From assembly GCA_020845475.1 (NCBI GenBank), contig JADLFN010000003.1:1-64000 (forward strand): DNA of 64,000 bases. The letters run 5' to 3'. Under the pieces are notes generated by a model, which was given only the letters and a program-made list of their open reading frames with translations, was not told where the DNA came from and ran no database searches. The translations under genes were made by a program, and so were the position numbers. Positions 16,390 to 26,200 of this stretch are shown piece after piece. The first letter of the stretch is position 1. Every line of letters starts with the position of its first letter. The stretch comes from Planctomycetota bacterium (GTDB taxonomy: Bacteria > Planctomycetota > UBA8742 > UBA2392).

Positions 16390-17712
16390 TTACGAAGGCT
16401 GCGTCGGTACGGCTTCATCGAGCGGCGTCACTCCCGCCTTTTCGCAGGCCGCCAGCATCTGCGCACGACGACTGACCAGTTCGGCCTCACCGGCCAGGGA
16501 ACGCAGCAACGTTTGCGCCCGCTGCCAGGCGGACCTTGCGGCTTGGGGTCGGTCGGTTTCAAGAAGAAGCAAGGCGTAGTCACACAAGTGGTTGGACTCA
16601 AAGCGCGGCCGACCGCAATCGCGCAATATCTCCAGGGCCCGCACATAGGCGGCCTCGGCGGCGGCAGGACGTGCTGTCTCCCGATAGATCGCAGCCAGAT
16701 TGCCCAGTGAGTTACCTTCGCTGCGCAGGTTGCCGCATTCCCTGTGGATTACGATGGCCGCCTTAAGATCCCGCTCGGCATGACTCATGTGCCCCATGGA
16801 TTTCTGCAGAAGGGCGTAGTTCTGCAGGATGACCCCGCGTTGCAAGCGGTCTGTGTTTCGGTCCAGTAGGGCGAGCGCCTCCTGGTAGGCAGCCACAGCC
16901 AGTTCCAAACGGCCTGTGACATGGTAGATGCCCGCGAGGTTGGCCTTGACAATGCCAAGACTCTGCACGTTTCGCACTTCGCGGTGAATCGCCTCCGCTG
17001 CCTTGTGGAAGTTCTCCGCCTCTTCCAGTCGCGCATCCTCCCAGCACAAGTTCGCCAGGTTGGCCAAGGTAACCCCCTCGGTTTTGCGATCGCCCACCGC
17101 GCGCGCGAGCGCAAGCGCCGTTCGATAGTTGGATTCTGCGGGTGCAACCGAACCCATGTCCTTGTAGAGCCCCGCGAGGCAGCCAACCGCTCTCGCCTCA
17201 AGTTCCCGCCGTCCTGCCACGCGCTGACAGTGGATCGCCTGCTCCAGAAGCGGAATCGCTTCCTTTGGATTCCCGCAAAACAGGGCCATATCTGCCGCCC
17301 GGCGCAAAGCCTCGCCCCGTGCCGCACCCTCAAGTCGTTCGGCAAGCACTTCAAACAGCCTTCTCGCGGCATGATTGCGGTAATTGCGCTCAGCGGTTTC
17401 CGCGGCACGCCGCAGGTAAAGGCGACACAGAGCGGCCTGCCTGGCATTACGTGGTGCCAACTGGATGTGGTCGGCTAACTCCTCGGCGCATTCGTCGATC
17501 GGGTGCGGCTTGAATGGAGCATCGATAGCCCCATCAAGCGGCGGCGGATCGGGCGCACGACCGCCGTGATGCGCTTCGATCGTTTTAAAGGCAAGCGCGT
17601 GAAGTTTCGCGCGGTCACTGGGCAACTGGAGCTGATAGGCGGCATCGCGCAAGAGCGCATGGCGGAAAAGATAAGCGTATTCGGCGTTCACAGCCAGGAT
17701 TCTACGACCCAC
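16390..17712 (-). CDS. TPR protein, paralog 3 of 3
   Basis: 440 residues starting at GTG 17712; GTG 17691 (VNAEYAY) aligns with the start of paralog 1 and is equally possible. It has the same YLFRHALLRDAAYQLQLPSD head, a roughly 120-residue helical segment containing a short Pro-rich stretch (GGRAPDPPPLDG), then TPR units with AIHREVRN, AIVIHRECGNLRSEG and GNLAAIYRETARP signatures. The C-terminus (CEKAGVTPLDEA) matches that of paralog 1 (CAKTGIPPLNAA), so these two share an ancestor along their whole length. First gene of a probable two-gene tandem with paralog 2. Confidence 0.85.
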   Translation of the reverse strand: MGRRILAVNAEYAYLFRHALLRDAAYQLQLPSDRAKLHALAFKTIEAHHGGRAPDPPPLDGAIDAPFKPHPIDECAEELADHIQLAPRNARQAALCRLYLRRAAETAERNYRNHAARRLFEVLAERLEGAARGEALRRAADMALFCGNPKEAIPLLEQAIHCQRVAGRRELEARAVGCLAGLYKDMGSVAPAESNYRTALALARAVGDRKTEGVTLANLANLCWEDARLEEAENFHKAAEAIHREVRNVQSLGIVKANLAGIYHVTGRLELAVAAYQEALALLDRNTDRLQRGVILQNYALLQKSMGHMSHAERDLKAAIVIHRECGNLRSEGNSLGNLAAIYRETARPAAAEAAYVRALEILRDCGRPRFESNHLCDYALLLLETDRPQAARSAWQRAQTLLRSLAGEAELVSRRAQMLAACEKAGVTPLDEAVPTQPS

Positions 17713-17765
17713 GGTATGTCAGTAACGCCTGGTTTTTCCACTTGCTAACTCTTTACCGCCACTGT

Positions 17766-17793
17766 TTGACACGCGCGTTTGACGGGCTATGTT
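17766..17793 (+). promoter_or_regulatory. Sigma-70-type promoter candidate
   Basis: A consensus -35 box TTGACA (17766-17771), a 16-base spacer and a -10 box TATGTT (17788-17793, 4 of 6 consensus bases). Transcription would start near 17800, exactly where the structured RNA candidate begins. Confidence 0.55.
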
Positions 17794-17800
17794 TCCTTCG

Positions 17801-18058
17801 TGCAGCGCGGTAATGCAGTACCGAGCGTACGAGGGGGACCGGCCGGTTTCCTTCAGGGGAGAAATCCCCGACGCGAAGAACGCGGGCCTGCAGCCCACGT
17901 TTGGGGAGTCGCCCTCCCACCACGGCGCAAGCCGGGGTCGATTTCGGGTTAGCGCCCGGAATCAAAGCTGAGCGAAAGCCCAGCCGCTGTGCAAGCGCTG
18001 ATGCGGGCTCCGAACCCGCATCGAAGAAGCCTCCCATCGGGGGAGGCTTCGTGCTTTT
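17801..18058 (+). ncRNA. Structured RNA candidate of about 255 nt (independent ncRNA or 5' leader)
   Basis: The segment has a promoter before it and an intrinsic terminator at its end. Its 5' CAGCGC (17803-17808) can pair with GCGCTG (17995-18000), closing a domain of about 200 nt. Within it are many small stems, two with GNRA loops: CGGC-GCAA-GCCG and GCTGAGC-GAAA-GCCCAGC. Others are GGGG-AGAAAT-CCCC and CGCG-AAGAA-CGCG. Outside the closing helix comes an 8-bp hairpin (GATGCGGG / CCCGCATC) and then the terminator. It lacks the conserved cores of RNase P RNA, tmRNA, SRP RNA or cobalamin riboswitches as far as I can see. The gene at 18159 starts 100 bases later, so it could also be a terminator-controlled leader. 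No convincing ORF covers it. Confidence 0.5.
18026..18058 (+). terminator. Rho-independent terminator
   Basis: A perfect 10-bp stem (GAAGCCTCCC / GGGAGGCTTC, loop ATCGG) followed by GTGCTTTT. It ends the structured RNA candidate and stands 100 bases before the next start codon. Confidence 0.85.
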
Positions 18059-18158
18059 AATGACTCGTGCGCGCTAGGAGGGGCGCCGCAAAACTCGATT
18101 CTCACCGGCAAGGGGTGGGCCGCTTGGTACCCTGAGAAGCCCCTACTTGGAGCCTTCT

Positions 18159-19427
18159 ATGCGCTTCGCATTTCTTGTTCACTTTGTTACGGCGTGCCTG
18201 GTTATCACGCTGCTCACGGCCACAACTTTTGGCGAAGAGCAGGCAAGATCGCCGCTGGACAGAGCCTTCGAGAGCGCCAAGAAAGTCAATCTCATGGTGG
18301 TCGCGGTCTTCGTCAAAGCCGACGACGCTGACTGCGAAGACTACGTCACTGAAACGTTGAACGACCGCGAAGTGAAAGCGTGGCTTGGCAAGAACGCTGT
18401 TCTTTGCGTGCTCAACAGCGACGCAAACAAGCAAGACGCGGCAGACTATTTCGTCAGTTCTTTTCCGACAACTGTCTTCGCTAACGCGGACAAACAGGTG
18501 CTAGGGCGAATTGAAGGGGATTGCAGCGCATCTTGGTTCGTTGAACAGGCGACTGAAATTGCAGACGGAAACACCGACCTCGCCAAAGCACGCAAGGCCT
18601 TTGCCGACTCACCCGATAGTGTCGATGCGCGTTACTCTTTGGCGCGAGAGCTGGCGGACCAAGCGGTTTTCCGCGAAGCACTGGAACACTACCTGTGGCT
18701 GTTTGACCATGTGCTTGAAAAGAACCGCGCATACGTGGGTGTGCGTTTGTCCTTCATGCTCAGCGGCATCGTCGAGATTGGGAAGCACTACCCAAAGGCG
18801 CTCGAAGAGCTCAAGAAGCGCCGCGATGCCGCAGAAGTACCTATTCTTGAGGGCAAAGGCAGTTTCGAACAAGCCATGGACTTTGTCGCGCTCAACCGTG
18901 AATTGCATGAGCTGGATCGCACACTGACGGCCTACCTCAAGCTCAAGGCTAACCCCAAGGCTTCAAAACAAGTGGTGACTTATCTTGGTGAAGCCTCAGC
19001 TGACTTGCTCCGGGAGCAGAAGAAGTACGCGGAGGCCCGCGAGGCTATTGGCGACTTGGAAGCTCAATTCCGGAGCGCGCTTCAACTTTTCGACTTGCTG
19101 GGAACGCGAAAGGAAGAAGATGAAGAACTGCGCGTCATGATGGAGGAATCCCGCCGCGAGATGTTGCGGGGCAAGGTAGCCATCCTTGTTGAGATTGCAT
19201 GCGGGTGCCAGGATTTCGAAGTCGCAGGCAAGTTGGCCGACGCAATGTTCGCAAAGTTCAAGGATGGCGCTGGCTACGCGGCACTTATCACCGCTGCACT
19301 GAGAGCCGATGGCCACAAGTTTGCAAAAACACTGCGCGACGCCGGCCTAAGAAATTGCACTGAGAGCAAGGATCAAGACGCCATTACCGAAGCCGGTAAG
19401 GGAATCGATGAAGCCAAGGCCAAATAG
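18159..19427 (+). CDS. Exported thioredoxin-like fold protein lacking the CxxC site
   Basis: 422 residues. A signal peptide (MRFAFLVHFVTACLVITLLT) leads into a thioredoxin-like domain of about 110 residues: AFESAKKVNLMVVAVFVKAD, then DADCEDYVTETLND where CxxC would be, and FVSSFPTTVFANADKQVLGRIEGD including the cis-proline region FPT. Only one cysteine occupies the active-site position, so disulfide exchange is unlikely. The remaining 300 residues are helical and TPR-like. This resembles the DUF255/thioredoxin proteins with TPR tails that act as envelope sensors or chaperones; function is inferred only from fold. I chose ATG 18159 over the in-frame TTG 18147 because the signal peptide starts there; TTGGAG precedes it. 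Confidence 0.85.
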   Translation: MRFAFLVHFVTACLVITLLTATTFGEEQARSPLDRAFESAKKVNLMVVAVFVKADDADCEDYVTETLNDREVKAWLGKNAVLCVLNSDANKQDAADYFVSSFPTTVFANADKQVLGRIEGDCSASWFVEQATEIADGNTDLAKARKAFADSPDSVDARYSLARELADQAVFREALEHYLWLFDHVLEKNRAYVGVRLSFMLSGIVEIGKHYPKALEELKKRRDAAEVPILEGKGSFEQAMDFVALNRELHELDRTLTAYLKLKANPKASKQVVTYLGEASADLLREQKKYAEAREAIGDLEAQFRSALQLFDLLGTRKEEDEELRVMMEESRREMLRGKVAILVEIACGCQDFEVAGKLADAMFAKFKDGAGYAALITAALRADGHKFAKTLRDAGLRNCTESKDQDAITEAGKGIDEAKAK

Positions 19428-19434
19428 TCATCCA

Positions 19435-19905
19435 CTAAGCCCGGTCTTCGTCGTTGAGCACCCAGGCGTCGCCGGCTCTTTTGTATTCGAGCAGCTCTTC
19501 GGCCTTGAAGAAGAGTTCGATTTCCTTCTTCGCCGCCTCGGGGCCGTCGCTGCCGTGCACGAGGTTCATGCCGCGCGAAACGCCCAAGTCGCCGCGGATC
19601 GTGCCGGGTTCGGCGTCGGTGCAGAATGTCTTGCCCATGACTTTGCGGCAGGCGTCGATGGCCTTGGGGCCTTCGAGCACCATGGCGACCACCGGGCCTG
19701 AGGTCATGAAGCTGACGAGGCCGGGATAAAAGGGCTTTGTCGTGTGCGCGGCGTAGTGCTTGGCTGCGAGTTCCTTTGTGATCTGCATCAGCTTGAGGCC
19801 GACAATTTTCAAGCCGCGCGTTTCGAAACGCTTGATGATCTCGCCGCTCAAGCCGCGCTGCACGGCGTCGGGTTTGGCGAGGATGAGTGTTCTTTCGATG
19901 GCCAT
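19435..19905 (-). CDS. ndk: Nucleoside diphosphate kinase
   Basis: 156 residues. It transfers the gamma-phosphate of ATP to other (d)NDPs through a phosphohistidine. The N-terminus ERTLILAKPDAVQRGLSGEI, the ALEGxxAI-like segment LEGPKAIDACRKVMG, and the catalytic histidine in NLVHGSDGPEAAKKEI (about residue 121) are all present. It is 10-15 residues longer than E. coli Ndk because of the C-terminal tail after the EYKRAGDAWV segment. ATG 19905 lies shortly after an AG-rich stretch. It is convergent with the thioredoxin-like gene (7 bases between stop codons), and its upstream region is shared with the alpha-2-macroglobulin gene and filled with hairpins. Confidence 0.97.
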   Translation of the reverse strand: MAIERTLILAKPDAVQRGLSGEIIKRFETRGLKIVGLKLMQITKELAAKHYAAHTTKPFYPGLVSFMTSGPVVAMVLEGPKAIDACRKVMGKTFCTDAEPGTIRGDLGVSRGMNLVHGSDGPEAAKKEIELFFKAEELLEYKRAGDAWVLNDEDRA

Positions 19906-20031
19906 AGTAGTCTCCGGTCAGTTCTGCTCGTAGGGCCGCAGAGGTTAGCTTGCAATCCATGACGTTCCAGAGCCGAACCTGTGGCCGGCCGCCGCCGTTC
20001 TTATGATGTATCGAGGCTGCTTCAGCACCCC

Positions 20032-20168
20032 AGCCGGCTGCTGAGAGTTTTTCTCAGCAGCCGGCTCGGCCCGCCCGACTGGGCGGGCCGACGGAGTGGC
20101 GGGCTTTGCCCGACACTCCGGCCTTTGCCTTCCGTTGAAAGAGTCGGCTTCATCGACTCATTCAACGG
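20032..20168. repeat. Tandem array of four hairpins between divergent genes
   Basis: Four stems in a row: AGCCGGCTGCTGAGA with its exact inverse complement (20032-20066, 15 bp); CGGCCCGCCC / GGGCGGGCCG (20067-20090, 10 bp); CGGAGTGGCGGGC / GCCCGACACTCCG (20092-20120, one mismatch); and CCGTTGAA..GAGTCG / CGACTC..TTCAACGG (20132-20168). The 306-base gap between ndk and the alpha-2-macroglobulin gene is mostly made of these. No clear promoter is visible in it. Confidence 0.8.
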
Positions 20169-20211
20169 CGTGACAATGGGATGCTGAAGCCGCCTCCATT
20201 CGGGGGCAATC

Positions 20212-23200
20212 ATGAGAACTCTGGGCTTTGCGCTGGCGGTGCTCGCCTGCGCCGCTTTGACCGTCGGCACTGTGTTCGCGCTGGTTTCGCACGAAGACGC
20301 ACCCGAACAGGTGACGCTGGTAGCCGATGGCACGTTGAATCAGGCCGACAAAGCCTTTGCCGAAAAGCGCTTCACCGAAGCGGCTGACCTCTACCAGAAG
20401 CTGCTTGACGCCAACCCTGACGCCAAGGTCCTTGCCCACATCGCCACGCGCGCCTTTGTGTGTCTGGCGGAATGCGCCGCCCATGAACGCTTTGACAAGC
20501 TGCGCGCAAGCCACTCCGTCGTCGAGGACGACTTCAGTGAAGACGCGCAAGTTTCGTTCCTTCGCTTCCTCGCCGACTATTACGCCCGCCGCGAGCACCG
20601 CTTCCACACGAGAGAGGGCAAGCCGCGCCTTTATGCCGCCGAATTCAAGAAGCTGACGCGTGAAGAACAATGGGAGTGGCGCGAGGTGGATCAGACCAAG
20701 TCCGACGTCAAGCTCGCGCATGTCTACGCTCAAGAGGCGCTTGACCTGCTCAACGCCATCACGCCCCAAAAACCCGCCGACCAGCGCAAGCAGGCCAACA
20801 AGCTCTTGCTTGCCGCCACGCTCGATTACTGCGACCTGTGCGAGCTCAATGACCGCATCAACGGCCCCACCACCGAAAATCACGCCTGCTTTTTCGGCGT
20901 CGAAGGCGGCGACCCTTCGCCCGAGGCCGTCGAGCCGGAACGCGAAGAGCCCCTCGAGGATGACGCCGAAGAGCCAGGCCCGCGCAAGATGCGGCCCGAA
21001 CCGCCCACGCCCGACGGCCCCGAGCAAGAACCGTTCACCCAGCGCGGCTGGTTCTACGAGCCCACCTACCCCTCGCTGCCCGCGATCAATGCGCACTTCC
21101 TGCTTGCCGAGCGCATGGCCAAGGACACCGGCGAAGCCGAAATCGAAGCGCTGGTCGCTTATCGCCGCGCGAGTTTCTGCATCACGGTGGGGCTTTACGG
21201 CAGCGCTGCGCTCAACGCCAGGCTTGCCAATTGGCGCGATCCGCAAATGGCCTCGCCCGAGCCGCTGCTCGACCCGCGCCCGCACCTGCGGCGCATCGTG
21301 AGCGACTTTCCGAAATCCGAGTACGCCGATGAAGCGCGCTTTCTGCTGGGCTACGTGGCCTATTACCTGAATGATTTCCAAGCCGCTCGCACCGAGTTCG
21401 CGACGCTGGAACAGAACTCGCCCAAGTCGAAATTCATTGGCGAAGCGCGCCGCCTGCTGGACGTGATCGAGTTCCCGCAGTGCTTCACCACACTGAGCGA
21501 AACCGGCGCGTTCATCGGCGTGGGCGATTATGAGTCCATCAACGTATATTGCCGCAACATCGAGCGCGTAAGTCTGACCCTGCGCGAGATCAACCTTGCG
21601 CTGCTGCTCGAAGGCTCCAATCCCGGCGAACAACTGTTCACTGAAATGACGGCCCTTGAGGCGTTGCCGAACTGGGAGAAATCGCAGGGCCGCGTCGTGT
21701 TCGAGCAAGCCTACACGCCCGACCCCGCGCGCAAACACTTCTATTCGGCGATGGACGACATCCCTCTTTACACGTCAAGAGCGGGCGTTTACATGCTTGA
21801 GGTCAAAGCCGGGCCGATCACCGAACGCAAACTGATCCAGGTCGCGAACCTGGCCGTTTCCCGCCGGCGCGACCAGGCGCGTGAGCAGTTCTGGGTCACC
21901 ACGCGCAGCGGTTACCCTCTTGAGGGCGTATTCATCAAGGGCGCTTACATCGAGAACGCGCACGTCAACGTGCCCTTCAAAGCCACCGAGCCCATCGACG
22001 CAGACGACCCGAGCAAAGGCACACACGAAGTCACGCGCATCAGCTACGAACGCCGCTTGTTTACGGCTGACTTCTCCGGCCGTTCCGACGCGCGCGGCCT
22101 GATCGCGCTCGAGATTCCGCCGCGCGGCATCACCAATTGCTGGGCCACGGCGCAATTCAACGGCGTCACCTATCTCATCAACGATTACGGCTATCCCCTG
22201 ACAATCAAAGAGCGCGCACCGTGGGAGCAGGCGCCCGTGGTTACACCCGTGCGCGATCTGCGCTGCTTCGTTTACAGTGACCGGCCCGTCTATCGCCCCG
22301 GCGACGTTTGCCGCCTGCGCGTGATGGGCCGCAGCACCACGCGCGACCTCAAGGGCGAGCGCATCGGTCTGTTGCTGCGCGCCGAGGGCGTGGAACAGTT
22401 GCGCGGTGAAGCCGTGCTCAACGAATTTGGCGCGGCTACGCTTGAGTTTACGATTCCGCCCGGTTCGCCGCTGAGCGACTGGGAGATCATCACCGTCAAC
22501 GATCACATCGATGGCGAAAGCCGTTTCAAGCTCAAGGTGCTCGAATACGTCAAGCGCGACATCGTGCTCAAAATTGAGTCCCCCGAAGGAGCGCTCGCGC
22601 CCGGCAGCGATGCCAGCATTCCGGTGACGCTCAGCTTCCTCTCGGGCGGGCCCGTGGCCGATGCCGCTGTAAACTACAACGTGAACGCCGTGGCTATGGG
22701 CGGCAAGAGTATGAACGCGGCTGCGGGTAGCGCGAAAACCAACGCCGATGGCCAGGTTCACATCACGCTCGACACGGCAGAGATCAGCGAAGCGCTGGAA
22801 AGCCGCGCCGTCACACTCACGATCACGGCCGACGCGATTGGCCCCGGCGGCCAGCGCGTGACGGCCAGCGCCCAGGCCGGCATTTCGGGCAAAGGCGTTA
22901 CGGTGGCGGCCGAATGGCCCAAAGCCAATTGGCTCGAAGGCCGAGAAGTGCCGGTGAAGCTGAGCGTCAAGGATGCAACCGGCCGGGGCGTGAACGTGAC
23001 CGGACAGGTGCGCTGTTACCAGATTCTGGGCGTGTCGGGCCTGCGCCCCGCGGATTGGCGCAACCCCGCGCTGCGCCTGGTGCAGCAACAGAACTTCGAC
23101 GCCTACCCCGGCGAAGTAATGCGCCTCGCGCTGCCGACGGGCGGTCGCTGGCGCATCGAATTTGAAGGCCGCGCCGAACAGGGTGAATTTATTCGCATCA

Positions 23201-26200
23201 GCCACGACCTGCTCGTGGTTCAGGGTGCGACCATGGCCGATTGGGGCTTCGAAGTCGTGCCCGAGTTTGACAGCTATGATTGCACACAGCCCGCGCGTGT
23301 ACTCGTGGGCAATCCTGCCGGCGGCAGCGTGCTTTGCGGCATGTTCAAGAACCGCGAGGGCGGCGAGGAGCGCATCTGGCCCGAGATCGCGAACTTCACG
23401 ATCCAGACGATCGAAATCTCCGAGCGCCACGCGCCCTGGGTGAACGTTGATTTGCGCCGCGTGCGCGAAGCCGCGCTTGAGACGGCTTCCTGTGGCCTGC
23501 GCGTGGAGCCCGTTTCACGCCGCGTGAACCTGAAAGTCAATTTTGACAAGGAGAAGTACCTGCCCGGCGAAACCGCCACGGCCGATGTGTTCACGTTCAA
23601 CCACAAGGGCGAGCCCGTCAGCGCCGAAGTGTGCCTGAGCGTCTGGGACAGCGCGCTCAAGGAATTCGCCGCAAGCGCGCTCGAGGGCAAAGATCTGTTC
23701 ACACATTTCAGCATGGCGATGACCAGCGAAGGCGTGACGGCAAGCGACGAGCTGATCAGCGAAAACACGCGCGTTTCACCCTCGCGCAAGAGCACCGCGC
23801 AGGTCAAGCGCTGGAACGTCTCCGAGATGCCGCGCGGCAGCTTCTTCTGGGGCGCGTTGAGCTGGATCAGCACACGCCAGACTTCATATGCAGATCTATA
23901 CGCCGGCAACACCGAAACCGGCTCCGGCCCGATCCTGTACTACGACGCACCTGCGGACGAAAGCGAGCGCGAGCTGGGGCCGCCCGAATCCGATGAGCCC
24001 GTAGAAGATCCTTATTACGGCCCCAACGAATCGCCCGTGCCGAACACGGGCATGGGCGGCGGCGGCGGCAAGGGCGGGTTTGCCTATCGCCGCGCACGCG
24101 GCGGCGCCGGGCGTGCCTCCGGCAAAGCAGCCGAAGAAAAAGTGCGCGAGAATTTCAAGGACAGCGCCTTCTTCGGCGTCACACGCACTAACGAAAAAGG
24201 CCTGTGCCAGTTTGCGTTCACTCTGCCCGACAACCTCACGCAATGGACCTTCGAAGCCACCGCCTCCGACAAAGCCGCCGGCGTGGGCCAGGCCGCGGGC
24301 GCGTTCACCGTGGCCAAGCTGCTCATGGTGCGCTTTGTGGGCCCTCGCGGCCTGACCGAGGGCGACGAAATCGAAATCACCGGTTTGGTGCAGAACCAGA
24401 GCGGCGATTCGCTTGACGTCACGCTTGAGCTCGCGCTTCACACCGACGCCGGCTCTGCCGCGAAGCTGGAGTTCCTGTCGCCGCCCGTTGCGGCCAAGCT
24501 GAATCTCTCCGATGGCGCCATTGACAAAGCCGCGTGGCGCGTTCGTGTGCGCGGCTACGGCAGTGCCTCGCTTACTCTTAAAGGTGAAGCGGGCGAGTTG
24601 AGCGACACGCTCATCTGGAAATACGCCGTGGAGCCGCGCGGCGTGCAGGTTGTAACAGTGCAGCGCTTTGAGTTTGATCCCGGCGAAAGCCAACTGGAAT
24701 TCACGCCCGATCTGCCCGCGGGTCTGATCGCCGAGCGCAGCTCGCTGACCGTGCAAATGGACAGCGGGCTGCTGGCCGGCTGCGTTGATGCTTTGCCTCA
24801 CCTGGTGAGTTACCCCTATGGCTGCGTTGAGCAAACCATGAACCGGTTTGTGCCGTTGCTCGACGCGCTCGATCTTCTACGCACGCACAACCTTTCGCTC
24901 TACGACATTTCAAAGCAGCGCTCACAGTACGGCAGCGCCGTGTCCGGTGGATGGCCGGACGATCTTTCGGATCGCTCGAAGGTGCAGGCCATGCTGAGCG
25001 AAGGCTTCGGCCGCCTGCGCCACTACCAGCACAAGGACGGCGGCTGGGGCTGGTGGGAGAACGACGACAGCCAGTTGCACAACAGCGCCGTGGTGCTCGC
25101 GGGCCTGGCGCGGGCACGTGTCTTGACGCGTCAAGGCGGCGACCTGGCGCTTCCCGCCAGCGATGCAGCCATCGACTACATCCTTACGCGCGGCTGCCGT
25201 TATGTGCTCGAAGCCGCCTCGCGTGAGGGCGATGCCTGCCTGCGCAACCGCGCGCTGTGCGCAGTCGCGCTGGCGCTGACACTGCTGCCCACCGGCACGA
25301 AGGAGCAACCGCTGCCCGCGGATGAAATGCGCGAACAGCTCACCCGTAATCTTCGCGTGGCGCAGGGCAAAGACGCCATGGGCGCGGCACTGCTGGCACT
25401 GGCACTGATGCACAACGGCAACGCCCGTGAGGCCAAGGCCGCCGTGCGTGAACTCGCCAAGATGGGCGAAGATGCAGGCGAGAGCGGCGTCGTGTTCGAA
25501 GGCGGCGAGGAGCACTCTCGCTGGCACGCCACGGATCTTGAGGCGCAGGGTTTTGCGGTTGAGGCTTTTGCGCTGGTCGAGCCGGAAAGCCCGATGCTGA
25601 AGAAGGCGCTAATGAACCTGACTTCACGCCGCGTCGATGGCTGGTGGGGCGACACGCGCTCAACAGGCGTGGCCGTAGCCGCCATTGCCCGCTACCTCAA
25701 GGCACGCGGCGAAGACGGCGCTGACGTTTCCGTCGATATTGCCTGTGGCGACGCGGCGCTGGGAACCTTCACGACCAGCAAAAAAGAGCCCGTTGCGCGC
25801 CGCACGCGCTTTGAACTCTCGGGCGATGCGTTTGCCCAAAACGCAGAGGGTGAAATTAAACTCAAGCGCAAGGGCAGCGCGCCGGTCAGCGGCACGATCA
25901 CGATTCGCGGCCTGGTGCCGCTTGACGAAACGACCTCCGAGGTTCGCAACGGCCTTTCGCTCCGGCGCACCTACTCCAAGCGCGTCAGCGTCACGCGCGA
26001 GGTGCACGTTGAAGTGCAGGACCAGCGCGGCCGCGTGATTCGGCGCTACAAGGAAATGCGCACCGAATATGAGAACGAACCGCTGAAACCGGGCGACGAA
26101 CTCAAAGTCGGAGACATCGTAACGGTCAATCTCTGGCTGAGCGACGCCAAGGGCAAGCGTTACATCGCGATCTCCGATCCGCGCCCGTCGTGCCTCGAAC

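Noticed and set aside
17751-17766. CCGCCACTGT, similar to part of the cobalamin riboswitch core
   Set aside because: The other conserved boxes (GGTGAAA-like text, AGCCAGGAGACC-type B12 box) are absent, and it lies upstream of the promoter candidate.
17753-18037. 94-residue minus-strand ORF over the structured RNA candidate
   Set aside because: Pro/Arg/Gly-rich shadow, no Shine-Dalgarno, and it runs against the promoter-terminator pair.
20158-23430. Long minus-strand ORFs (526 and 551 residues) opposite the alpha-2-macroglobulin gene
   Set aside because: They are phase shadows of a GC-rich coding strand; their translations are Arg/Ala/Val/Gly-rich without domains, while the plus strand has a full A2M protein.
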